From NCBI RefSeq assembly GCF_000785435.2, contig NZ_JTDB02000002.1:908272-972271 (forward strand): 64,000 bases of DNA, written 5' to 3'. The position numbers and the translations under genes are program-made. This stretch comes from Paraburkholderia sacchari (GTDB lineage: Bacteria > Pseudomonadota > Gammaproteobacteria > Burkholderiales > Burkholderiaceae). A model generated the notes under the pieces. That model was given only the letters and a program-made list of their open reading frames with translations. It had not been told where the DNA came from and ran no database searches. Below, piece after piece: positions 18,701-27,347 of this stretch (within the stretch, counting starts at the first letter, position 1; every line of letters starts with the position of its first letter).

Positions 18701-20526
18701 AACGTAACGTAGGTTTCCTGCGCAACTGCAATAACGCAACTCGCCATGCGCGCGGGCGTCATATCCTGCTGCTCAACAATGACACGATTGTCCTGCCGGG
18801 CTGGCTGGAGAATCTATACCGTACGCTGGAGGATGATCCTGGAATCGCAATTGCGGGTTCTAAGATGCTCTATCCCGACGGGCTCATTCAAGAAGCGGGG
18901 GCGGTGCTTTTCAGCGATGGGACGGCGAACAATACCGGCCGCGGTTGCGCTCGCCATACGCCGGTGTTCAATATTGAGCGTGAAGTCGACTATATTTCGG
19001 GTTGCTCTATCCTTGTCCGGAAATCTTTCTGGGACGCGGTTGGTGGGTTTGATGAACGCTATAAGAACGCGTATTGCGAAGACTCCGATCTTGCAATGTC
19101 AGCGCGCTCAAGCGGTATGAGGGTGGTTTATCAACCGGCTTCGGAGGTTATTCATTTCGAGCATGCGAGTTACGCGGATCAGGCGCCGTCTCATAACACG
19201 GCTTTGCAAGATCACAATATCCGACTGTTGCGCGAGAAGTGGAAGGACGTTTTTGCGCGCGACCATTACCCGCCGGTGCCATGGCAACTCGCAGCGAGCC
19301 GCGCAGAGCGCACGATTCCTCCGCGTGCGATGAAGCGTCGCAAATCCGGCAAGCTGAACGTGCTCTACTTCAGCCCGTTCCCCTCGCATCCGGCAAACCA
19401 TGGCAATCGTGCGACGATTAACCAGTTTGCATCCTGGATTCGCAACGCTGGCCATAAAGTGCATTTCGCGCTGCTGCAAAGCCATGAATACGAGCAATCC
19501 GATCTCGACGACATGCGTGCCGCTTGGGACTCACTTGATGTGCTGCCTTTTTCGAATCCCATGATGGCAAATGGGCACGACATCCCGTTCGATGGTTGGT
19601 ATGAGGAGGGCCTTGGAGAGCGCATTCGTTGCTTGTGCGATCGCTACGAGATTGATATTGTTTTTTGCTCGTATATTTTCCAGTCGAAGCTGCTTGAGTT
19701 CGTGCCCTCGCACATGCTCAAAGTGATCGATACCCATGACAAGATGGGCAATCGATACGACATGCTGCGCAAGAACGGGCAGCCGCTTGAGTTTTTCTCC
19801 TGCACGCCAGCGGAGGAGGGGCGCTATCTGCAACGTGCGGACATCGTTATTGGACGTCGTGAGGAAGAGGCGCGTTATTTCGACGAGGTCGCCGGTCGGG
19901 CGATTTCCGTGGTGATTCCGCATATCGAGGCGCCGCGCTTTCTCGACAAGCGTTTCAATCGTATGGAAAAGGTTGGTGTGGTGGCGAGCGCAAACCGCAT
20001 CAATCTTGCATTGGTGCGCGAGTATCTGGAGACCATTGATCGGCAATTGCGCGGTCGGCCATGTCCGTTCGTGGTCGAGGTGGCCGGGCAAGTAGCCGAA
20101 ATGGTGCGTGGGCTTTCGCCGGGCGAGGCTGCCGTGTTCAGGCGTCCGTGGGTGTCCATGCGGGGGTTTGTCGAAGATATCGGCGAATTCTATTCCGAAC
20201 TGGACCTCGTCGTATCGCCCGTCACCATGGGCACCGGTATCAATGTCAAAACTGTACAGGCTATGGCGTTTGGCATGCCTCTCTTGACCACAGAATGTGG
20301 TTCAAAGGGCATTGAAACCGGCGATCCGATGCATATACATGCTGACCTCAAGTCGCTCGTTCAGGATTTGTTTGCATTGCATCGGAACCCGGATGCACTT
20401 CAGCGGCTCGCCGAATTGAGTCGAAAGCGTTACTTGCAGTTCTATTCGGAAGGCCTTAAGGGGTTTGACCGGATTTTTGAATACCCTGGACTCATTCAAG
20501 CAACGCCGTTTTCGTTGGCACAATAA
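15724..20526 (+). CDS. Giant multi-domain glycosyltransferase with pyruvyltransferase-like head and coiled coil
   Basis: 1600 residues. Domains read from motifs: 1-~280 polysaccharide pyruvyltransferase-like (YWLQGESMQNFGDYLSEYL, AVRGPVSASEL, GDPGLLLP, LCASLHAAIVA); ~295-460 a long charged coiled coil with heptad-like R/E/D-rich repeats, ending at the STTWRAMG motif commonly seen before glycosyltransferase modules; ~535-895 GT4-like (GGFAHTPNVNAVEWF, LLYGAGIKGKVGMTMGAGIP); ~930-1170 GT2 (SIIVPVYNQWRMTYACLNS, LADDGSTDET, LLNNDTI); ~1210-1590 a second GT4-like domain (YFSPFPSHPANHGNR, PVTMGTGINVKTVQAMAFG). So up to four catalytic units in one chain. A paralogue with shuffled domains is at 33865-38202. 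The substrate is unknown; it probably builds several linkages of the glycan exported by Wzm/Wzt. Confidence 0.85.
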   Translation: MDKIVYWLQGESMQNFGDYLSEYLVDRLFLRTARHSSHVRVIGSALDDYFIPDPAVIKQENDGRADLQDTGERVSTLVAWGLGVREPGGLSREKRAQVDILAVRGPVSASELRLGADVAMGDPGLLLPAIYSASKRPKFSGKALCIPHFHDQRTDVEILKSSGCDLVLRPAIVAEFAAVEQFIDAIVSARFVLCASLHAAIVALAYRVPFAFWQTDTIDLPTKWRDFAEAVGLTAEFARDFEGGERLYKECIEGRIKLPSLWELLATAPYPLRPDAILKVLQFELNDALDCTLKDEIASRIQLLDSRAYHFAAIAEESRRIVALLNERIGGLEQQAGDDQRSLGDLRNAVEELRRIVDVRDGEILGLNADIHVRDEELKRRDADLKDREVELARRDAMLKDLTALRVKDGDKLAKVVDQHKRDRENMENVIAQSQRENDELSGQLSATRSELAIIKASTTWRAMGVARRVGSHMPSWARTQLRRSAKALWWTLTPHRTAERVRFLRARAAAAAAGHALPHLTTALMANAERVPENPKRLLVADYRIPMAEVSAGERATVGILRDLAEMGYEVVFLPNGMEASRKHERELKAYGVEVVTRESGYDSSVAFLRARGHEFGAFYLIRVDVAETMLGVIREVAPYARVIFHAPDLHFLREMRQAEIDKTIESRAKAEDTRRREFAIMRRVDHVVVVSPAEVPYLKAELPELPVSVFPALYVPVEAAPAPFATRKHLFFLGGFAHTPNVNAVEWFSKEVWPLIRDRLPGVEFHIVGAEAPPAVTELANIPGIKVVGFVPDLTPILTTMRVGVAPLLYGAGIKGKVGMTMGAGIPCVCTDIAAEGMHVQDGVHALIADDPRHFADAVVKLYGDEVLWNRLSRNGRVLIAQSFGDAANRASLMRVLDAAHALPLDLVTDYCRSLAPRAVPVPDDEANVDVSIIVPVYNQWRMTYACLNSILETTLGNGVCYELILADDGSTDETVNAEMLYPGLKVVKTERNVGFLRNCNNATRHARGRHILLLNNDTIVLPGWLENLYRTLEDDPGIAIAGSKMLYPDGLIQEAGAVLFSDGTANNTGRGCARHTPVFNIEREVDYISGCSILVRKSFWDAVGGFDERYKNAYCEDSDLAMSARSSGMRVVYQPASEVIHFEHASYADQAPSHNTALQDHNIRLLREKWKDVFARDHYPPVPWQLAASRAERTIPPRAMKRRKSGKLNVLYFSPFPSHPANHGNRATINQFASWIRNAGHKVHFALLQSHEYEQSDLDDMRAAWDSLDVLPFSNPMMANGHDIPFDGWYEEGLGERIRCLCDRYEIDIVFCSYIFQSKLLEFVPSHMLKVIDTHDKMGNRYDMLRKNGQPLEFFSCTPAEEGRYLQRADIVIGRREEEARYFDEVAGRAISVVIPHIEAPRFLDKRFNRMEKVGVVASANRINLALVREYLETIDRQLRGRPCPFVVEVAGQVAEMVRGLSPGEAAVFRRPWVSMRGFVEDIGEFYSELDLVVSPVTMGTGINVKTVQAMAFGMPLLTTECGSKGIETGDPMHIHADLKSLVQDLFALHRNPDALQRLAELSRKRYLQFYSEGLKGFDRIFEYPGLIQATPFSLAQ

Positions 20527-20542
20527 AGTAAAGGATAGACGT

Positions 20543-21568
20543 ATGTTGATTCGCGCTCGCGCGCCCTTGCGTTTAGGGCTGGCAGGTGGAGGGACCGATG
20601 TTTCGCCGTATTGCGATATGCATGGTGGATACGTATTGAACGCCACCATCGACAGATATGCCTATGCGGTAATCAAGCCGCTTGAGGGGAAAGTCATCCA
20701 CTTCTATGCGGCAGACCAAAATCGCCGCGAGGAATTGCCGCTGCAAGCCGAACTTGCATTGGGAGGCGAACTAGATCTGCATCGGGCGGTCTACACGACG
20801 ATGATCCGCGAGTACAACGGCGGTCGGCCGATTGCGATGGAATTGACGACATTCTGCGACGCTCCTGCAGGGTCGGGCCTTGGCTCTTCGTCGACGCTGG
20901 TGGTGGCGATGGTGCGAGCATTCGTTGAGTTGCTCAATCTGCCACTCGATGACTATACGATTGCGCACTTGGCATTCCGTATCGAACGGGTAGATTGTGG
21001 CCTTAAAGGTGGCCGTCAGGATCAGTACTCGGCAACGTTCGGTGGCTTCAATTTTATGGAGTTCTACGCAGACGAGCGCGCGGTCGTGAACCCGCTGCGG
21101 ATCAAGAATTACATCGTCAGTGAGCTCGAAGCCTCGCTCGTGCTCTTTTATACGGGCGTCTCACGCGAGTCGGCCCGTATCATTGCCGACCAGAGCAATA
21201 ATGTGCGCTCGGGTGCGCAGCAGGCGATCGACGCAATGCACGGTCTGAAGCGCGAAGCCGTTACCATGAAAGAGTGCCTGCTGCGTGCGGACTTTGACGG
21301 CATAGTCGAGTCGATGCAACAAGGCTGGGAAAACAAGAAGCGCTCAGCAAGCACGGTATCGAACGCCCACATCGAAGAGATCTACAATTCTGCAGTCGAA
21401 TCGGGAGCGTCTGCCGGGAAGGTGTCGGGGGCGGGCGGCGGCGGCTTCATGATGTTCTTCGTACCGCCGCAGCGGCGCATGGACGTTATTCGTACACTGG
21501 GCCGCTTCAATGGCCAGGTCAGCAATTGCCACTTCACCAAAAATGGAACGCAAGCATGGAAAATTTGA
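20543..21568 (+). CDS. hddA: GHMP kinase, D-glycero-alpha-D-manno-heptose-7-phosphate kinase (HddA-like)
   Basis: 341 residues. The N terminus [18 protein letters not shown] is typical of HddA; the GHMP ATP loop is [11 protein letters not shown] (~108-118), and the C-terminal [12 protein letters not shown] motif is present. It phosphorylates D,D-heptose-7-phosphate at C1 (alpha). It is followed immediately by gmhA, hddC and gmhB, which complete the GDP-heptose route, so the assignment rests on both motif and context. A start at 20543 has AAGGA upstream. Its stop lies inside the first codons of gmhA. Confidence 0.92.
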   Translation: MLIRARAPLRLGLAGGGTDVSPYCDMHGGYVLNATIDRYAYAVIKPLEGKVIHFYAADQNRREELPLQAELALGGELDLHRAVYTTMIREYNGGRPIAMELTTFCDAPAGSGLGSSSTLVVAMVRAFVELLNLPLDDYTIAHLAFRIERVDCGLKGGRQDQYSATFGGFNFMEFYADERAVVNPLRIKNYIVSELEASLVLFYTGVSRESARIIADQSNNVRSGAQQAIDAMHGLKREAVTMKECLLRADFDGIVESMQQGWENKKRSASTVSNAHIEEIYNSAVESGASAGKVSGAGGGGFMMFFVPPQRRMDVIRTLGRFNGQVSNCHFTKNGTQAWKI

Positions 21569-22152
21569 CCCAATCGTATATTCTTTCGCAAATTAGCGAA
21601 GCGCAGCGCGTGATGTCCGGCATGCTGGCGGACGAGTCGTTGCAAACGACGCTTGCTGCTGCAGCCGCAGCATGTATCGAATGCATGAAGAGGGGGGGCA
21701 AGATTCTGCTTGCCGGTAACGGCGGCAGTGCTGCCGACGCACAACATATCGCCGGTGAATTCGTCAGCCGCTTCGCCTTTGACCGGCCCGGCCTGCCGGC
21801 TATCGCTCTGACGACCGACACATCCATTCTCACGGCGATCGGCAACGACTACGGCTACGAGAAGTTGTTCGAGCGTCAGGTTCAGGCGCATGGCCGCGAA
21901 GGCGATATTTTCATTGGCTATAGCACCTCGGGCAAATCGCCGAACGTCTTGCGTGCATTGGAAGAGGCGCGTCGTCTTGGCATCAAGAGTATTGGCATGA
22001 CGGGTAACCGCGGTGGCCCGATGAAGGAGCTGTGCGACTTCGTTCTCGAAGTGCCGGCGGCTGATACACCGAAGATTCAGGAGGGCCATCTGGTACTCGG
22101 CCATATCCTTTGCGGGCTCGTTGAGAACGCATTGTTCACGAAACCTGTTTGA
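21556..22152 (+). CDS. gmhA: Sedoheptulose-7-phosphate isomerase
   Basis: 198 residues, SIS-domain isomerase. [16 protein letters not shown] (~55-70) is the sugar-phosphate loop; the [17 protein letters not shown] and [11 protein letters not shown] segments are also family features. It makes D-glycero-D-manno-heptose-7-phosphate. The gene overlaps hddA by 13 bp. Seven consecutive G residues (21692-21698) lie in the codons for ...KRGGK..., a possible slippage site. A second gmhA for core LPS heptose may exist elsewhere, since this copy sits in the O-antigen/capsule block. Confidence 0.94.
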   Translation: MENLTQSYILSQISEAQRVMSGMLADESLQTTLAAAAAACIECMKRGGKILLAGNGGSAADAQHIAGEFVSRFAFDRPGLPAIALTTDTSILTAIGNDYGYEKLFERQVQAHGREGDIFIGYSTSGKSPNVLRALEEARRLGIKSIGMTGNRGGPMKELCDFVLEVPAADTPKIQEGHLVLGHILCGLVENALFTKPV

Positions 22153-22195
22153 AGAAAAATGTCGGCTCGCGAACAGGGCCGACTCGCCAAATCTC

Positions 22196-22891
22196 ATGGA
22201 AGCTATCGTTCTTGCGGGTGGATTTGGGACGCGACTGCGGGAAGTCGTTCCTGATCTGCCTAAGCCCATGGCGCCGGTGGCCGGTCGCCCATTTCTTGAA
22301 ATCGTGTTGCGTAGCCTCGCGACGCGTGGTTTTACGCGTGTGGTCCTTGCGCTCGGCTACAAGGCGGATGTGATTGCCACGCACTTCGGTGATACTTTTG
22401 AGGGTATGGCGATCGTGCACGTGGTTGAAAGCGAGCCGCTTGGCACCGGTGGTGCGATCCGCCAAGCATTGGCTCGATGCGAGGCCGACCACGTATTCAT
22501 CTTCAACGGTGACACCTATCTTGCACTCGAAGCCGCTGAGATCGAGGCGTGCTGGCAGACTTGGCACGAGCCGATCGTCGTCGCGCGCGCCGTGCCCGAC
22601 ACGGCGCGTTATGGTCGCGTGGAAATGGAAGCCGGTCGCTTCACACAATTTTCTGAGAAGGGCACAGCGGGGCCCGGTCTCATCAACGCGGGCTGCTATG
22701 TGTTTCCGCGCGATTTGCTCGATGCATTTTCTGTTGGCGTGCCGTTTTCGCTGGAGACGGACTTCCTCGCGTCAGCGGTGAAGCAACAGGCCTTCAGGTT
22801 GTTCGTCACCGAAGGAATGTTTATCGACATCGGTGTACCGGCCGACTACCTGCGCGCACAGACAGATCTCGCGGATGTGGAGCGACGATGA
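22196..22891 (+). CDS. hddC: D-glycero-alpha-D-manno-heptose-1-phosphate guanylyltransferase (HddC-like)
   Basis: 231 residues, nucleotidyltransferase: LAGGFGTRLREVVPDLPKPM at the N terminus, FIFNGDTYL and the INAGCYVF/ETDF elements. It joins GMP to heptose-1-phosphate to give GDP-D,D-heptose. This alpha/GDP branch feeds capsules, S-layers and O-antigens, unlike the ADP branch (HldE) for core LPS. ATG at 22196 starts the first beta strand. It overlaps gmhB by four bases (ATGA). Confidence 0.92.
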   Translation: MEAIVLAGGFGTRLREVVPDLPKPMAPVAGRPFLEIVLRSLATRGFTRVVLALGYKADVIATHFGDTFEGMAIVHVVESEPLGTGGAIRQALARCEADHVFIFNGDTYLALEAAEIEACWQTWHEPIVVARAVPDTARYGRVEMEAGRFTQFSEKGTAGPGLINAGCYVFPRDLLDAFSVGVPFSLETDFLASAVKQQAFRLFVTEGMFIDIGVPADYLRAQTDLADVERR

Positions 22892-23418
22892 GCCGGCGGG
22901 CCCTGTTCCTTGACCGCGATGGTGTGATCAACATTGATCACGGCTATGTCGTGCGACGCGATGCATTCGATTTTGTCGACGGTATTTTTGAACTTGTCGC
23001 GCAGGCCAGGGCGCGCGGATACTTAGTAATCGTTGTGACCAACCAGGCAGGTATCGGTCGCGGCTACTATACCGAGGCGGATTTTCACGCGCTCATGGAG
23101 TGGGTTGGCGAGCAGTTCGACGCGCGTGGCGGACATATCGACAAAGTGTACTTCTGTCCCGATCATCCGGAGCACGGGGTGGGGGAGTACCGGCGCGTTA
23201 GCGAGTTTCGCAAGCCAGCGCCCGGCATGTTGCTCGCCGCACGTGACGACTTCGACATCGACATGAAGGCTTCGCTGTTCGTCGGCGACAACCTTACGGA
23301 TATGCAGGCTGGTGCGGCTGCGGGTGTCGGCACCAACCTGCTCTTAACGCCAGAAGGCAGCTGCGACTTCGCGGAGACGATCCCGTCACTGCAGGCCGCT
23401 CTCAGTTTTCTGCGTTGA
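22888..23418 (+). CDS. gmhB: D-glycero-D-manno-heptose-1,7-bisphosphate 7-phosphatase
   Basis: 176 residues, HAD superfamily HisB-N type: FLDRDGVINIDHGYV carries the nucleophile Asp, VVTNQAGIGRG is motif II, and the zinc loop FCPDHPEHGVGEYRR retains Cys and His ligands (partial compared with the classical C-x-H-x(n)-C-x-C). FRKPAPGML and FVGDNLTDMQAG are motifs III and IV. It removes the C7 phosphate before guanylylation. This ends the four-gene heptose block; no GDP-heptose 4,6-dehydratase, 3,5-epimerase or heptosyltransferase with clear identity follows directly. Confidence 0.93.
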   Translation: MSRRALFLDRDGVINIDHGYVVRRDAFDFVDGIFELVAQARARGYLVIVVTNQAGIGRGYYTEADFHALMEWVGEQFDARGGHIDKVYFCPDHPEHGVGEYRRVSEFRKPAPGMLLAARDDFDIDMKASLFVGDNLTDMQAGAAAGVGTNLLLTPEGSCDFAETIPSLQAALSFLR

Positions 23419-23579
23419 TGACATGTCCGCAGCTTCTGCCGAACCGATTTGAATCCGCTTGTTGGCTGGCCCGATAGTCCGTCCATCGGATGGTAAATAG
23501 GTGGTACGAAACCGGAAAGCCATGCTGTATCACGCGGCCAATCAGCACACTTTTGTACAGCAAATTACTGTCAAGCCAA

Positions 23580-24335
23580 ATGTTCTTTTCTAAACGTCTT
23601 TTGTCCCAGCGAAAGGGCGGGCTCACGATCGTCAGCGGCTGCGATCGGCTTCGACTCAAATCCTTCATTAATCACAAAGTATTTGCTGATATCAATTGCG
23701 CCAATTATGCGTGGTCATTCATGTTGCGCAGGGATGGCGTCAATCCGTATTTTGGAAAAATCGATACTGTGCGCGCGGCCTTGGGGGGCGACGAGTGGGT
23801 TTTTTGGCTTGACGATGATGCGTATTTCACGGATTTTTCATGGCGTCTCTTGCCATATATCAGCCGCTACAAGAAGCATGATTTGATCATATGCAAAAGC
23901 CCCATCAATGCTGGTGCGTGGACTTTCGTCTCATCTGGCCAATTTTTTCTGAAATCTACTCGACGTTCACTAGAATTCCTTGATGCTGTGCGCAATGTAA
24001 ACCTCGAACATGTCAAGGCATGGTGGAATCAGGAAAAATATGGAATGTACACAAATGGAGACCAGGACGCGATCGTGTATGTCTTGACCACCGATAGGAG
24101 GTTTGAAGAAGGCGATTTCTTCATTCGCCTCGATCATTCGGAATTCAATTCAAGAGAGTTTCACTATAAAAATTCTCCTCACGATTATCGCCTGTTGCAC
24201 CTCGCTTCCGCCACGAAAACCAAAACTGAGTTACTCAGCGAATTTATGGCGAGATTCAATATGAACGAATTTCTTGTGCCGGAAGAATTGCTGGTAGGGA
24301 TCGACACACGAGACTATCAGAGAGTCGTGCTCTGA
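23580..24335 (+). CDS. GT34-like (GMA12/MNN10 type) glycosyltransferase
   Basis: 251 residues from ATG 23580; an in-frame ATG at 23490 would add 30. The key features are FWLDDDAYFTDF (DxD motif, ~75), NAGAWTFVSSGQFFLKST, and NGDQDAIVYVL, which match the layout of GMA12/MNN10 galactosyl/mannosyltransferases (nucleotide-sugar DxD, then N-x-G, then DQ). This family is best known in fungi and plants and is less common in bacteria. The gene is clearly AT-richer than the preceding heptose genes, consistent with separate acquisition. No strong ribosome site is seen before either start. Confidence 0.7.
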   Translation: MFFSKRLLSQRKGGLTIVSGCDRLRLKSFINHKVFADINCANYAWSFMLRRDGVNPYFGKIDTVRAALGGDEWVFWLDDDAYFTDFSWRLLPYISRYKKHDLIICKSPINAGAWTFVSSGQFFLKSTRRSLEFLDAVRNVNLEHVKAWWNQEKYGMYTNGDQDAIVYVLTTDRRFEEGDFFIRLDHSEFNSREFHYKNSPHDYRLLHLASATKTKTELLSEFMARFNMNEFLVPEELLVGIDTRDYQRVVL

Positions 24336-24396
24336 TGGCTGCGGCTTGCTTACCAGTGGACCTTGCCCGTTGCTAGCCTGCTTCATCTGTTCGGAA

Positions 24397-25521
24397 CTAT
24401 CTGTGGACATTAGGTCCGATCTGACGCGCTTGTTCGTGCGTTGCGGTGGAGAGGCGCCTGCCAATGCGCTGAAACGGGACTTCAATCAGTCGATGGAGCA
24501 GTTCCGAAGCGAGAATCGACGTCCCAAGTGTGAGTAGGGGAAGGATGATTATACGCGACGTCACTGAGAGCACGAAGTGGTTCGTGATCCAAAGACAAGC
24601 AAATAGCAGTTGCATGTGAATCAAGTAGAGCGGATAGCTAACGCTGCCGAGGTACGAAGCAAGGCGTGAGGAGAGGGCTGAACGAATCGCGGCGAATCCA
24701 AGCTCGTTGGATGACGCGGTGGCCGCGAACAACGACACCAGCCAGATGATGCTGGCTGCAGCGAAGTCGCGCGCCAATAGCCCGCTCAGTAACGCTGACG
24801 CAGCAAAAATGGCGAACCGGCTGCGCCGATTGGTTTGAATTAATCCACGCTTGAAAGCAAAGGAACTCAAGAAACCGATTGAAAAGAGCGGTAGACCATT
24901 TGAGAGAAACGCCGAGTCCATTTCAGGTGCGACTACCCAACAAACGGCCACCATCAATGCGGCTACGAGTGCCGTCCAACGCTGCGTCAGTCTACTGACT
25001 AGAAAAAACAGTAGTGGCGCCACGAGGTAGAATTGCCATTCGAGTGTCAGGCTCCACGCCTGGCCGACGATTGTGACTGCGGCGTAGGGAAATATTAGAT
25101 GCGGAAATATTCCCTGCAGTAACAGGAGGTGCGCCAGGAAATGTTTAACGAGATCATCGCGTGCAATATCGATTACCTGAATGCGTGCTGCGGTGGCAAC
25201 GCCCACGGGGGCCGCACGTAGCACCTGCTCCGCAAAATTCAGGGTAAATGTGGAAAGTACGAGAACAATGAGATAGACGGGGAAAATGCGAAAAGCTCGA
25301 CCGGTAAGGTAACGACCGTACGACTCGTAGCCGCGGTCGAGCATCCCAAATATGACAAAGCCGCTCAGAATGATAAACACCTGAACGGGGATATCGTTAT
25401 ATAACGAATTCGGGATAGCTCCAAATAGTGCGGGGAGTGCGCCGAGCGTGTGACCAATTATTACCCACGCGGCCATGATTCCACGAAGCCCGTCCAACTC
25501 TCGAATGTGATGTGTGCGCAT
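24397..25521 (-). CDS. Acyltransferase family 3 (OafA/YrhL type) membrane O-acyltransferase
   Basis: 374 residues with ten or so hydrophobic segments. N-terminal RELDGLRGIMAAWVIIGHTLG has the R/E-x-D-x-x-R and catalytic-type His of the family; GRAFRIFPVYL (the R-x-x-R region) and WSLTLEWQFYLVAPLLFF are the other hallmarks. Such enzymes O-acetylate or otherwise acylate O-antigen or exopolysaccharide. ATG 25521 has a GGGAAGAG-like ribosome site and directly precedes the conserved helix. It is the only minus-strand gene within this part of the locus, suggesting independent insertion. The 61-bp gap to the GT34-like gene is convergent. Confidence 0.88.
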   Translation of the reverse strand: MRTHHIRELDGLRGIMAAWVIIGHTLGALPALFGAIPNSLYNDIPVQVFIILSGFVIFGMLDRGYESYGRYLTGRAFRIFPVYLIVLVLSTFTLNFAEQVLRAAPVGVATAARIQVIDIARDDLVKHFLAHLLLLQGIFPHLIFPYAAVTIVGQAWSLTLEWQFYLVAPLLFFLVSRLTQRWTALVAALMVAVCWVVAPEMDSAFLSNGLPLFSIGFLSSFAFKRGLIQTNRRSRFAIFAASALLSGLLARDFAAASIIWLVSLFAATASSNELGFAAIRSALSSRLASYLGSVSYPLYLIHMQLLFACLWITNHFVLSVTSRIIILPLLTLGTSILASELLHRLIEVPFQRIGRRLSTATHEQARQIGPNVHR

Positions 25522-25818
25522 TTCTCTTCCCGTCAATCGATTGCGGTGCAAATTTTCTCATACGCGGGCGAGCATCGCGCACGATGCGTTTGCCGCAGCC
25601 AAGCGAGGGGCATTTTCAAGCGCGGATCTTCAGGTACCCATGCTACCCAAGACGCCGCTTGAAATCGTGCCCATGCGACACGGAATTGAACTTGCGCCAG
25701 CTTTCGCTGGCAATCTTTGCCTTCAAAGCTACTCGGTTGCCATGGCCGGGTCGAAGGGCAAGACGCGCCGTCCGTACCTGTGGGCGTAGCGCCGAATTTC
25801 CCGGCAATCTGCTCGTAT
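25522..25818. other. Non-coding / degenerate stretch with one copy of a diverged ~85-bp repeat
   Basis: No intact gene. It contains, at 25670-25755, a copy of a sequence that recurs diverged at 27796-27886 (see the repeat entries). On the minus strand both copies can be read as ...GKDCQxxLAQ..., which suggests decayed coding sequence of unknown origin. The region runs into phage tail-fibre debris. Confidence 0.45.
25670..25755 (+). repeat. Diverged direct repeat, copy A
   Basis: Shares the pattern GCCC-TGCGACAC ... TTGCGC-AGC-TT-GCTGGCAATC-TT ... GTTGCC ... ATG-CCGGG with 27796-27886 in the same orientation, over ~85 bp with many substitutions and small gaps. The two copies flank the phage tail-fibre debris and the FkbM gene. 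The origin is unknown; it may be residues of a repeated phage or mobile-element segment. Confidence 0.6.
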
Positions 25819-26512
25819 CCCGGGAATGGTGGCACCCCGCGTTCGATGACGTTTCAGACGGGGACGTCCTATCGCTGGAACATTACGGGGGGGCGAACTC
25901 GACCGCCGAATCGGGCAGCAATGCGGGTAGCGATTTCAATCTGAACCACGATAACGATTCGGGCGCGCTCGTCGATTGGCCGTCCAGATTTCCTGGGCTA
26001 CGCGCATCGTCGCGGTGCCGGACGGCTTAAACGTCGCGGCTAGCACGAGTTCAATCAGTACTGCAACAGGCGCCATCGTCACGCTTGGCGGCTGGGCGTT
26101 GGGAATAACATCTGGGCAAACGGATCGCTGATTGGTCCGCCGGCATCCATTGGTGGCAAACGGTAACGGTGCACTGTTCTACCAGAACATATCGGGGCAG
26201 GGATTCCAGCCGGTAGCGGCACAATCATCACCGGCTGGGCGAAAGTCTATGACCGGTTGAGCGCGAATTTCAATGGGAGCGCCGGCGATTATACCGTGCC
26301 AGCCACTGGATACTACGCAATCTCCGGTGGCGTCCAGTTTGTGACGTCGACCGTCGCGTCATCTAGCATCGTCCATGCTGGGGAGTTGCATCGTCAATCT
26401 GACCGTTGGACAAACGCTGTCGCTCAAAGCGTATCAAACGATTGGCTCCTCACTTGCGCTTGCAACCTCTCCTGCTGTTGTCAAATGGATATCGATATAT
26501 CGACTGCCATAA
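25819..26512 (+). pseudogene. Phage tail-fibre / C1q-like domain gene, frameshifted remnant
   Basis: Pieces of one protein appear in successive frames: GGTPRSMTFQTGTSYRWNITGG (frame 1), then ANSTAESGSNAGSDFNLNH (frame 3, the well-known ESGSNAGSDF tail-fibre motif), then VQISWATRIVAVPDG, later NNIWANGSLIGP, and finally a C1q-like jelly-roll tail NFNGSAGDYTVPATGYYAISGGV followed after a further shift by LTVGQTLSLKAYQTIG and a TAA at 26510-26512. One of the shifts coincides with a G7 run at 25887-25893. At least three to four frameshifts make it inactive. The family binds surface glycans in phages, so its place inside an O-antigen locus is notable. Confidence 0.8.
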
Positions 26513-26557
26513 TGCCGTGATATGCTGGCCTCGTTTCGAAAGGAAGGCGACCATACA

Positions 26558-27319
26558 ATGTTAAATGAATGGCAGGCGGCGCAACTTTTTGATTTACAAG
26601 AAAAAAACGGCGTTTTTGAGACTTTGATCGAGCAATGCTATTCGTCAGTTCTAGGCCAAGGAGACCGGGCCATTGACGGCGGCGCTCATATCGGAATGCA
26701 CACACTTCCCATGGCCAGGAGAGTCGGAACGGGCGGGAGGGTATTTTCGTTCGAGCCAATTGGGAGCTTGGCCGACTGCATTGAGAAGGCAGCGGAAGAT
26801 ATGCCCCAAGTCCGAGTATTCAGGCAGGCCCTTTCCGATCGTGATGGTGATACGTCATTTCACGTTATGACGGACGAGCCATGGCTTTCTGGCATTGCGC
26901 GCCGATTCAAGGGTACGGACAAGCCTGTGGAGATCGTCACCGTACCGCGCTTCAGATTGGATTTGCTGCTCGAAGAGCCAATTCGCTTCATCAAGCTTGA
27001 CTTAGAAAGCGGTGAATACCACGCGCTTCGCGGCGGGATGCAGTTACTCATCAAACATAGGCCAATAATTGCCTTGGAGTGCGGTAGGGCGGATTCGGCC
27101 ATTGCTGCGGGCTATACCGAAGATGAATATTTTGGCCTATTCGAGCAGGTTGGGTACCGTCTTCACGATCTTTTTGGCCGCCCGTTTTTGCGATCTGATT
27201 TTTATCGTCCTTACACCGATCGTATGATTCCGCATTATTTGGTCGCAACCGCGGCAAACCATGATAATGTAATAGAGCATTTGCTCGCTAATGCTCAAGC
27301 TGCCCTGAACGACGGCTAG
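26558..27319 (+). CDS. FkbM family SAM-dependent methyltransferase
   Basis: 253 residues. The SAM loop is AIDGGAHIGMHTLPMA (~38-53), followed by VFSFEPIGSL and FIKLDLESGEYHALRGG, the latter being the diagnostic FkbM segment (K-x-D-x-E-G-x-E analogue). ALECGR follows. FkbM enzymes O-methylate sugars, aglycones or N-glycans; here a sugar of the surface glycan is likely. ATG 26558 preferred over 26522, with GGAAGG upstream. A strong terminator lies 28 bp after the stop, so it is probably transcribed alone or as the last gene of its unit. Confidence 0.88.
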   Translation: MLNEWQAAQLFDLQEKNGVFETLIEQCYSSVLGQGDRAIDGGAHIGMHTLPMARRVGTGGRVFSFEPIGSLADCIEKAAEDMPQVRVFRQALSDRDGDTSFHVMTDEPWLSGIARRFKGTDKPVEIVTVPRFRLDLLLEEPIRFIKLDLESGEYHALRGGMQLLIKHRPIIALECGRADSAIAAGYTEDEYFGLFEQVGYRLHDLFGRPFLRSDFYRPYTDRMIPHYLVATAANHDNVIEHLLANAQAALNDG

Positions 27320-27347
27320 CCATGTATAGAGTTAGCGACAAAAAAAT

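Noticed and set aside
25522..26512. Prophage
   Set aside because: Only tail-fibre-like debris is present; no integrase, capsid or terminase genes in the surroundings.
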